A stretch of DNA of 11,057 nucleotides from Acidimicrobiia bacterium (GTDB taxonomy: Bacteria > Actinomycetota > Acidimicrobiia > Spongiisociales > ZC4RG35). Positions within the stretch are counted from its first letter, which is position 1, and each line of letters begins with the position of its first letter. The notes under the pieces are model-generated. The model saw only the letters and a list, made by a program, of their open reading frames with translations. It was not told the origin of the DNA and searched no databases. The translations under genes were made by a program, and so were the position numbers. This document shows positions 5,306 through 11,057 of the stretch, piece by piece. Where the stretch lies: contig JAOUGY010000108.1 of the NCBI GenBank assembly GCA_029865445.1, positions 1 through 11,057 on the forward strand, in the 5' to 3' direction.

Positions 5306-6667
5306 ATGCAAGCAACGGGGCAGCTCTACATCGCAGGGAGTAACTCCCAGCGCATTCCCATCGTGCTCGAGCTCGATGACCTCTTCAGGATCGTCATGCC
5401 CGGAGGGGAAACCGTAGGCGCAATGACACCTACCGAGGTCGTCATGCAACGGACCTCGACGCAGACGTTCAGAGTCGAGTTCGCCGGTCGGGTCTTCGGC
5501 TTTGAAGCGGACGATCCTTCGGCGGTGGCCGAGGCGTTCCTTCCACGCCTACGGACGCCGCCCCCACCCCGGCAGAATGCCCGGGGGGAGCCCCAGCCCA
5601 TCGTCGAGGAAAGTCGGGACGACCACAAGGGCAGGGCGAGCCAGGGCGAGGAGCCGGGATCGATCGTGCCCGCTCCGGAGTCAGGCGACCAACCCGCCGC
5701 AACGGACACCCGGCGATCGGAGTCGAGACTCAAAGTGTTCCGCCTGGAGCCAAAGTTCGCGTCCCGGTTGGGCCTTCCACTACAAGACATAGGCAAGACG
5801 AGAAAGCGCACGACGAATCGATTCGTGACAGTCGGAGGCATAAGGCTGGCCTACCGGTCCGAAGGGCAGGGGAGGCCTGTGGTCCTGGTCGGCGGCGGGT
5901 TCGGATCGATGAACGTTTGGCGAAACGTGGTGCCGCACCTGATCGAGGAGAGCCACGCCGTGTCGGTGGACATGGTCGGCTTCGGTGCATCCGACCGGAT
6001 CCCGCACGCCGACCTCACCTACTACGACTGGCCAACGCACGTCGCCTACCTGGACGCGTGTTTCGAAGCCCTGGGACTCACCGAGGACCTCACGATCCTG
6101 TGCCACGGATGGAGTTCGATTCCCGTGCTCGAGTGGGTTCGTACCCACCAATCACAGGTCCGCGCAGTCGGTTACGCAGATGCCATCCTCAGGCCACTTG
6201 CCTGGCCGGAGGTCGAGCCTTGGATGCGGGAGGCCATCAAGCGGGCCCGTGCCGGACAAGGCGACGAGTACTTCCTCGAATCGGACCAATACCTGAACGA
6301 GGCCCTCAAGATGTTCGCCCCGGCAGGACTCGACCAGGAGACGATCGACGACCATCGAACGGCGCTGGGTCAATACGGGGCCGAGCGGCTGGCACACATG
6401 GCCGCAATTGCCAACGTTCCAGTCGGAGGCCAACCGAGCGACGCGTCGAAGATGATGCATGGATGCTACAAGTGGTTGAAGCAGACGGAGACCCCCAAGC
6501 TCTTGATCCTGGGCAAACCCGGGTACCTCCTCAACAAACGGGCGAGGGCGCTGGCGACACGCCTACCCCATCAGACTGTGGCCACGGTCGATGGCGTCCA
6601 TCTTCTCCCCGAGACCGCCCCCGACGCCGTCGGTCGTTTCATCAAGCTGTGGCTCGGGACGCTCTGA
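5306..6667 (+). CDS. Haloalkane dehalogenase-like alpha/beta hydrolase with extra N-terminal domain; nucleophile position is glycine
   Basis: A 453-residue protein in two parts. Residues 1-82 form a small, probably beta-rich domain (GQLYIAGSNS..., FRVEFAGRVFGFEADD) that I do not recognise. Residues 83-145 are a Pro/Glu/Arg-rich linker. Residues 172-453 align with haloalkane dehalogenases: VWRNVVPHL (204-212), VDMVGFGASDR (221-231), YADAILRPLAW (290-300), TPKLLILGKPG (396-406) and DGVHLLPE (429-436). Asp292 occupies the catalytic-acid position and His432 the catalytic His. The nucleophile elbow, normally VHDWG, reads CHGWSS, so Gly268 (codon 6107-6109) replaces the aspartate; the next Trp (269) is kept. 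The halide-binding 'HGNP' is GGGF. Hydrolytic dehalogenation by the usual covalent route therefore looks impossible. It could be a binding or sensory pseudoenzyme, or use another chemistry. No signal peptide. The ATG at 5306 is chosen because earlier starts would enter the divergent gene. Confidence 0.85.
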   Translation: MQATGQLYIAGSNSQRIPIVLELDDLFRIVMPGGETVGAMTPTEVVMQRTSTQTFRVEFAGRVFGFEADDPSAVAEAFLPRLRTPPPPRQNARGEPQPIVEESRDDHKGRASQGEEPGSIVPAPESGDQPAATDTRRSESRLKVFRLEPKFASRLGLPLQDIGKTRKRTTNRFVTVGGIRLAYRSEGQGRPVVLVGGGFGSMNVWRNVVPHLIEESHAVSVDMVGFGASDRIPHADLTYYDWPTHVAYLDACFEALGLTEDLTILCHGWSSIPVLEWVRTHQSQVRAVGYADAILRPLAWPEVEPWMREAIKRARAGQGDEYFLESDQYLNEALKMFAPAGLDQETIDDHRTALGQYGAERLAHMAAIANVPVGGQPSDASKMMHGCYKWLKQTETPKLLILGKPGYLLNKRARALATRLPHQTVATVDGVHLLPETAPDAVGRFIKLWLGTL

Positions 6668-6670
6668 TAC

Positions 6671-6686
6671 GCGGTCGAACGACCGC
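6671..6686. terminator. Small hairpin between convergent genes
   Basis: GCGGTCGAACGACCGC is a perfect inverted repeat (6-7 pair stem, short loop) in the 30-base gap between the ends of the hydrolase-like gene and the FemAB-like gene. It has no T tract on either side, so it would be a weak or factor-assisted terminator working in both directions. Confidence 0.45.
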
Positions 6687-6697
6687 ACCAGAACCGA

Positions 6698-7732
6698 CTA
6701 CACGAAGTATCGATACAGCAGCTGGCCGGCGTTCCGACTCACCTCGTCGGACACGTCTGGGGCGACCAACAGATTGGTGAGGCCGCCGAGCAGTCTCCGG
6801 GCGTCTGCCTCCCTGGCAGACGGCCCGGCAGGTGAGCGCACCACCACCACCTCGGACTCCCGAGACGCATACTTGCGCTTGTATCGGATCAAGCCCTCCT
6901 GGTCGAGATCCGACACCCCGAAGTCCAGCCACTGCAACCCCCGATCATGGGCCGCCTTGATACCGCTCCAGACCACCAGGTCGTTGGGTCGCACGTCGAG
7001 TCGATCGGGGTCGGACGCATTGAACTTGTAGTAGAACGTGTCTTTCCACTCCAGGAACAGCACACCGCCGACCACGTCCGATTCGACGGTGGCAAGCAGG
7101 AGCGACCCTCGCCCGCGAGCGATGAAACGCATCCAGATCTGTTCGAAGAAGTCGAACGGCTGCGCCAGCAAGTGGTACTTGTACTTGCGAAGCCGCACGT
7201 GAAGGGCGAAGAACGCCTCCAGGTCCGCCAGCGACTCGGCTTCGCGAATCTCGATCCCCGCCGCCTCCGCTTTCCGGATTGCCCGTCGAGCCGACGGATC
7301 GAGTGACCCCCACACGTCGTCGACGGCCCGCGTGGTGTCAACCGCATGCCACTTGAGGCGGCCGACCTCGGTCAGCCGTTCATCCTCGACGGGTACCGAG
7401 GTGCGAAGACACTTCACCTGGAAGCGCCCCTCTACCAACCCGTCGGTCAGAGACCTCCACTGGTCCGGTGTGTCGATGATCGGATCACAGAAGTCCGAGA
7501 ATGGAAGAGAGACGGTCCGGCGATCCATCATGTCCCCGACCTCGACGAATGCGAACCCGGCAATGGGGGACTCGCCCTCCATGAGAAGGCGGGCCCGGAC
7601 CTCGAACCCGTAGGTCTCGGCAAGTACCGCAAGCCATTCCGGCGAGTGGAAGACGTCACTACTCCGCTCCGCGACCAGGACTGCCCACCGGCGGTCCGTT
7701 GTCGGATCGACTTCGACGAGCGATTCCGTCAT
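6698..7732 (-). CDS. FemAB/GNAT-like transferase (BioF2-type acetyltransferase fold) of a surface-glycan operon
   Basis: A 344-residue protein built as two GNAT-like halves. The N-terminal half has the 'W..vl...yGfe' start (DVFHSPEWLAVLAETYGFE, 26-44) and LPFSDFCDP (76-84). The C-terminal half, about 145-300, has PSARRAIRKAEAAGIE (146-161), LHVRLRKY, a long strand pair (GSLLLATVES, VVGGVLFLEW), the FYYKFNASD block (233-241), and LDFGVSD...LIRYKRKYAS (269-290), the 'dFG.s....gl..fK' hallmark of FemAB-like proteins. Members transfer aminoacyl groups from tRNA in cell-wall cross-bridges, or acyl groups in exopolysaccharide clusters; the donor here cannot be told. The start is firm: ATGA overlap (7729-7732) with the upstream glycosyltransferase and a GGAG at 7737-7740. 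It is the last gene of the operon, so it probably modifies the glycan or a linked peptide. Confidence 0.85.
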   Translation of the reverse strand: MTESLVEVDPTTDRRWAVLVAERSSDVFHSPEWLAVLAETYGFEVRARLLMEGESPIAGFAFVEVGDMMDRRTVSLPFSDFCDPIIDTPDQWRSLTDGLVEGRFQVKCLRTSVPVEDERLTEVGRLKWHAVDTTRAVDDVWGSLDPSARRAIRKAEAAGIEIREAESLADLEAFFALHVRLRKYKYHLLAQPFDFFEQIWMRFIARGRGSLLLATVESDVVGGVLFLEWKDTFYYKFNASDPDRLDVRPNDLVVWSGIKAAHDRGLQWLDFGVSDLDQEGLIRYKRKYASRESEVVVVRSPAGPSAREADARRLLGGLTNLLVAPDVSDEVSRNAGQLLYRYFV

Positions 7733-8913
7733 GTCGCTCCGTCCCGCAATCCACCCACCATGGCAACGTACTCTCGAGCGTGCCTGCCCCAGTTGTACCG
7801 CTCGTTGAATGACTCGACCGCGGCCAGGCGAGACCGTCGCAGCTCGGAATCAGAGGCCAGGTCGAGTATGCGGGCCGCGAGGTCGGCCGCATCCCCGGGT
7901 TGCGCAAACCCCACCATCGACTCGTCGAAGTACGCCGCCACGCCAGGTGTTCGAGTGACGACCACGGGGATCCCCATGGCGACGTACTCGAGCAGTTTCG
8001 TGGGGAGAATCCCGTCCGTGAAGATATTGGATCGGTTTGGAACGAGCCCGATGTCGGCCGTCGCCAGGAAACCGGGGAGCTCCTCGGCTTCCACCATGCC
8101 GGGGGAGATCGTCACCCTCGCCTCGAGCCCGAGATGGTCGACCAGCGCCACCAGTTCCGGCCTCGTCTCCCCATCACCGAGTAGGGAGAGCCGAACGTCG
8201 GGCCTCGAGCGAGCCACGATCTCGGTCGCCTCGACTGCGACATCGACCCCGTACCTGTGTGTGAAAGTGCCGTGATAGAGGAGATGAAGCCCTTCTCCGG
8301 GCCCTTCAACACGAGGTGAGAACAGACGCCCGTCCGCCAGGTTCATCACCACCGCGGTCTTCTCGGCACGGACGCCGCGATCGACCAGGGTGTCGCGCCA
8401 CTCGTGGGTGACTGTCACCACCCGGTCGGCGAAGCGACACGCCAGCCGTTCCTGGAGGGCGATCAGCTTCACGCGCCGATCCGACAGATCCGTCTCGAAC
8501 CGGCCGGCGAAGAGTTCGGGCATCAGGTCATGGAGGTCGAGGATGATCTTGGCGCCCACCAGCCGGGCAGGAAGTGCGGCGAACACCAGGAAGTCCGGCA
8601 GGTTGTGCACCTGGACGGTGGCATACCGGTCGGCGATGAGCAGCCTGATGAGCTTGAAGAAGGCTGCGAAGAAAAAGACGAGATACTCCAACAGTTGGAC
8701 CGATGCGCCGCGACCTTTGTGCCTTCGTACCGGGAGGCGGAACACTCTGACTCCCTCCACGGTTTCCCGAGCGGGTTCTCCCTCCCCGCGCAAACAGATG
8801 ACGTCGACGTCGATTCCGGCATCGAGAAGGGCGAGAGCTTGTCGCTGAACCCGCGTCTCGCCCACCGGGTAGTAGGAGTGGACGATCATGCAGTGCCGGT
8901 GGAGCGGAGGCAT
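7729..8913 (-). CDS. Family-4 (GT-B fold) glycosyltransferase
   Basis: A 394-residue enzyme. The N-terminal Rossmann half shows IVHSYYPVGETRVQRQALAL (10-29), with QVHNLPDFLVF (101-111) and ILDLHDLMPELF (124-135), which are typical of GT4 enzymes of exopolysaccharide clusters. Residues 74-93 (LLEYLVFFFAAFFKLIRLLI) form a very hydrophobic helix likely to dock on the inner membrane face. The C-terminal half has LLYHGTFTHRYGVD (211-224), LSLLGDGE, and the nucleotide-sugar site GILPTKLLEYVAMGIPVVVT (301-320). Only the second glutamate of the GT4 EX7E pair is present (Glu309), as in some subfamilies. It should transfer a sugar from a nucleotide donor to a lipid-linked glycan. The ATG at 8913 directly abuts the previous stop; an internal ATG at residue 9, just before the first strand, is an alternative. 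Its own stop overlaps the next start. Confidence 0.92.
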   Translation of the reverse strand: MPPLHRHCMIVHSYYPVGETRVQRQALALLDAGIDVDVICLRGEGEPARETVEGVRVFRLPVRRHKGRGASVQLLEYLVFFFAAFFKLIRLLIADRYATVQVHNLPDFLVFAALPARLVGAKIILDLHDLMPELFAGRFETDLSDRRVKLIALQERLACRFADRVVTVTHEWRDTLVDRGVRAEKTAVVMNLADGRLFSPRVEGPGEGLHLLYHGTFTHRYGVDVAVEATEIVARSRPDVRLSLLGDGETRPELVALVDHLGLEARVTISPGMVEAEELPGFLATADIGLVPNRSNIFTDGILPTKLLEYVAMGIPVVVTRTPGVAAYFDESMVGFAQPGDAADLAARILDLASDSELRRSRLAAVESFNERYNWGRHAREYVAMVGGLRDGAT

Positions 8914-10230
8914 CTACCAGGCGATCCCGTGGTATGCGACGCCGTCGGGGTACTCGTTGCCCATGCGGACGAGGTCGACGACAGTCTGACCCGAGCGGGC
9001 GAGCCCCTTGACCGCGGCAAACTCCGGGTCGGCGTTGCCGATGACAACCACGCCGGCCGAGGAGACGACTGCTTCGAGGTCGGTGGAGAGGATCGAGGCG
9101 ATATGGGGTATCTCGCGTTGGATGTACTCGCGATTGGCACCGTGCAGGTGGGCAAGCGACACGTTCCGGTCGTACACCGCAACTTCGTACCCTTTGCCAA
9201 TGAGACGCTCGATCAACTCGACGATCGGGCTCTCCCGCAGGTCGTCGGTTCCGGCCTTGAAGCTCATACCGAGCACCGCCACTCTCTTGTCGCCCGCGCC
9301 CCGGATCAGGTCGAACGCTCGATCGACCTGCCTTCGGTTGCTCTCGAGGATCGAGTCGAGCAGGGGGATGGACACGTCGAGGCTGCGGGCCAGATGGGTG
9401 AGCGCCCGCAGGTCCTTGGGAAGGCACGACCCTCCAAAGGCGAAGCCGGGTGTCAGATATGCTGCCGAGACGTTGAGCTTGGTGTCCTTCTTGAACACGT
9501 CCATCACCTGATGGCTGTCGATCCCGAGCTCGGTGCAGATCGAGCCCAATTCATTCGCGAATGCAACCTTCAAAGCGTGATATGAGTTCGAGGCGTATTT
9601 CACCATCTCGGCGACGGCGATAGGGACCACCACCGTCTCGGCCTTGACACTCGAGTACAGCCCGGAGACCACGGTCGCGGTCGAATCGTCATCCGAACCG
9701 ATGAGCGTGAACGGAGGGTTCCAGAAGTCCTTGATCGAACTGCCCTCTCGTAGGAACTCCGGGTTGAAACAAACGCCGAACCCTGCTCCAGCAACCATGC
9801 CCGACGCCTTCTCGAGGGTCGGTACGACCACCTCGGCCATGCTCGTAGGAAGCATCGTCGACCGAATCACGACCGTGTGCCGACCCTGGTGCTCGGGAAG
9901 AGCCGCTCCGATCTCGGCGACCACACGCTCAACCTGATCGAGCGACAGCCCGCCATTTGGCCGGCTCGGAGTTCCGACGCAAACGATGGACACGGCAGCG
10001 GAGATGACCGCTTCACGGGCGTCGGTGGTCGCGCGGATCCGTCCAGCGGCGACACCGGCGGCCATCAACTCGCTGAGACCTTCCTCGATCACGGGGCTGT
10101 TGCCGTCGTTGATCATCTCGACCTTCGTAGCGTTGGTGTCGACCCCGACAACCGAATGGCCGGCCTCAGCCAACGCAGCCACGGAGACGGCACCGACGTA
10201 CCCCAACCCGAACACGGCAACCGTGGTCAT
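8914..10230 (-). CDS. algD: GDP-mannose 6-dehydrogenase (AlgD-like) of the UDP-glucose/GDP-mannose dehydrogenase family
   Basis: A 438-residue NAD-dependent, four-electron dehydrogenase that oxidises the C6 hydroxyl of a nucleotide sugar to a carboxylate. The Rossmann motif FGLGYVGAVS is at 7-16, followed by VCVGTPSRPNG (83-93), FNPEFLREG (155-163) and AEMVKYASNSYHALKVAFAN (207-226, Lys211). The catalytic cysteine is Cys269 in GFAFGGSCLPKDLRAL, and FKAGTDDLRESPIVEL is at 324-339. Recalled alignment favours Pseudomonas AlgD (436 residues) over UDP-glucose dehydrogenases: 'PS.PNG.L.L', 'GFAFGGSCLPKD.RALT', 'LIGKGYE...YDRNV', 'HGAN.EYI...IPH'. GDP-mannuronate is therefore the likelier product, though the substrate is not proven. 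Start chosen at 10230: GGGGGAGG sits four bases upstream, length fits the family, and it makes an ATGA overlap with the upstream gene. Confidence 0.9.
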   Translation of the reverse strand: MTTVAVFGLGYVGAVSVAALAEAGHSVVGVDTNATKVEMINDGNSPVIEEGLSELMAAGVAAGRIRATTDAREAVISAAVSIVCVGTPSRPNGGLSLDQVERVVAEIGAALPEHQGRHTVVIRSTMLPTSMAEVVVPTLEKASGMVAGAGFGVCFNPEFLREGSSIKDFWNPPFTLIGSDDDSTATVVSGLYSSVKAETVVVPIAVAEMVKYASNSYHALKVAFANELGSICTELGIDSHQVMDVFKKDTKLNVSAAYLTPGFAFGGSCLPKDLRALTHLARSLDVSIPLLDSILESNRRQVDRAFDLIRGAGDKRVAVLGMSFKAGTDDLRESPIVELIERLIGKGYEVAVYDRNVSLAHLHGANREYIQREIPHIASILSTDLEAVVSSAGVVVIGNADPEFAAVKGLARSGQTVVDLVRMGNEYPDGVAYHGIAW

Positions 10231-11057
10231 CGATCCTCCCCCTCGATCAGACCCGACAGCATGGAGAACGCCATTTCCCATTCGTCCTCCTGAGCCGACT
10301 TGAGGTCCCGGATTCCGTCGAGATACCGGCCGTGATTGATCCTGAGGTCCTCGACACCGATGCGAATCCCGTGAGCAGTGTTGTCGACGTGGACCGTTCC
10401 TTCATGGAAGTAGTCCTTGAGGAGCGGCCAGTCGCTGGTGATGATCGGCCGTCCCAAGGACAGCGCCTCACACGCTCCCCTCTGCATCGTGTGGTTGCGG
10501 GTGGTGAGACACATGACGGCGTCAGCACCGCGCAGCAGTTGGTAATAGTCTTCGTCTCTGAGAAACCCGGTGAACCTCACGTTTGCCGCTGCTCCCCCGA
10601 CCAGCCCCTGATCGGCTCGTCCGGCGTCGCCGGTTATGTGAAACGTGACCTCGGGCAGTGCGGCCGCCGTTGCCAGCACCTCCTCAGTGGGCTCATCATC
10701 GGCGAACGTCGACACCACGGCGACATTGAACCCGTCGGGGAACGAGTAGGTGCCGCCTTCGGGAAACTCTGTCGGGATGTCCCGCAGCACCAAGGCCTCC
10801 GCTCCATGCCGCCGCAGGTCCTCGGCGAAGTGCTCATTGGTGACGATCGTCGCCAATGCCGCTCTGGCGAGGCGTCGGTACAGCCAGGCCGGCCTTGTCC
10901 AATACACCGACTGGAACGCGTCGCTATGGGCGTCGATCACGAAACGCATCCTCAGGATCGACGCCATCGCCCACACTACGAGAGGGGCAAAGCTTGGTGG
11001 GCTCTGCACGAAGACCAGCCGGGGGCGCCGCCGGCGAAGCAACCGGATCGTCTTGGC
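10227..11057 (-). CDS. Glycosyltransferase (GT-B/family-4-like), N terminus beyond the window
   Basis: The last 276 residues are present; the reading frame is open to the window edge, so the true start lies beyond 11057. An in-frame TTG at 11042 is possible but unlikely as a start, because conserved N-terminal strands would be missing. Visible parts are VFVQSPPSFAPLVVWAMA (15-31 of the fragment), MRFVIDAHSDAFQSVYW (37-53) and IVTNEHFAEDLRRHG, ending the acceptor half. Then come VAVVSTFADDEPTEEVL, VTFHITGD, VRFTGFLRDEDYYQLL, and the donor-site block MQRGACEALSLGRPIITSDW (191-210) with a conserved glutamate at 197. The pattern fits enzymes that add sugars to lipid-linked oligosaccharides at the inner face of the membrane. 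It overlaps the dehydrogenase gene by four bases (ATGA, 10227-10230), so the two are probably translationally coupled. Confidence 0.87.
   Translation of the reverse strand, partial: AKTIRLLRRRRPRLVFVQSPPSFAPLVVWAMASILRMRFVIDAHSDAFQSVYWTRPAWLYRRLARAALATIVTNEHFAEDLRRHGAEALVLRDIPTEFPEGGTYSFPDGFNVAVVSTFADDEPTEEVLATAAALPEVTFHITGDAGRADQGLVGGAAANVRFTGFLRDEDYYQLLRGADAVMCLTTRNHTMQRGACEALSLGRPIITSDWPLLKDYFHEGTVHVDNTAHGIRIGVEDLRINHGRYLDGIRDLKSAQEDEWEMAFSMLSGLIEGEDR
10235..10242 (-). promoter_or_regulatory. Ribosome binding site that decides the start of the AlgD-like gene
   Basis: On the minus strand this reads GGGGGAGG, four bases before the ATG at 10230. A longer in-frame reading is open to 10281, but it would add 17 unconserved residues overlapping the upstream glycosyltransferase. 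The strong ribosome site and the FGLGYVG motif beginning seven residues in favour the shorter protein. Confidence 0.7.

Noticed and set aside
5917..6780. A 287-codon plus-strand frame inside and past the hydrolase-like gene
   Set aside because: It is Arg/Pro/Gly-rich in a shifted frame of a gene with clear homology and runs across the convergent stop, as expected of a shadow frame.
8404..9585. A 393-codon plus-strand frame opposite the glycosyltransferase and dehydrogenase genes
   Set aside because: It is antisense to two well-supported genes and its product shows no family pattern; long antisense frames are common at this GC content.
10231..10281. Longer AlgD-like protein starting at 10281
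   Set aside because: The extra 17 residues are not conserved, and a strong ribosome site immediately precedes the ATG at 10230.

Overview
The window is GC-rich, densely coded DNA that looks chromosomal. It most likely comes from a high-GC actinobacterium, with Acidimicrobiia or a close relative as the best guess. Three things point there: a TIGR03083-type protein (a family tied to mycothiol-using actinobacteria), a DtxR-family metalloregulator, and a secreted protein with the S-layer repeat style 'GCNPPxN...CPxxxVTRxQMAAFLxRAL', which I associate with Acidimicrobiia. This assignment is inference from protein style; there is no rRNA or other phylogenetic marker here.

Layout. At 2-259 (+) is the C-terminal end of a DnaJ-type chaperone, cut by the window edge. 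It overlaps tail-to-tail with a minus-strand pair: an endonuclease/exonuclease/phosphatase (EEP) protein (1903-857) followed by a mycothiol-dependent maleylpyruvate isomerase-like protein (828-211). A 151-bp divergent intergenic region separates the EEP gene from a DtxR-family regulator (2055-2735, +), which ends at a strong palindromic terminator. Converging on that terminator are a DeoD-type purine nucleoside phosphorylase (3630-2914, -) and, upstream of it, a secreted beta-propeller protein with three SLH repeats (5243-3687, -). Divergent from the propeller gene is a two-part protein (5306-6667, +): a small N-terminal domain of unknown type, a low-complexity linker, and an alpha/beta hydrolase fold close to haloalkane dehalogenases but with the nucleophile position occupied by glycine.

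The right-hand 4.4 kb (11057-6698, -) is a tightly coupled surface-glycan operon: a truncated glycosyltransferase, an AlgD-like GDP-mannose 6-dehydrogenase, a family-4 glycosyltransferase and a FemAB/GNAT-like transferase. Two junctions are ATGA overlaps and the third is an abutting TAG/ATG. Together they suggest oxidation of a nucleotide sugar to a uronic acid donor, its transfer into a polysaccharide or glycolipid, and a later acyl or aminoacyl modification.

I see no tRNA, rRNA, CRISPR array, insertion sequence or phage gene. No gene-free stretch exceeds 300 bases. The most unusual items are the nucleophile-less dehalogenase-like fusion protein, the AlgD-like dehydrogenase in an actinobacterial glycan operon, the six regularly spaced cysteines of the SLH protein, and the altered metal-site residues of the DtxR-family regulator. 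I did not find a convincing wholly new multi-gene system.
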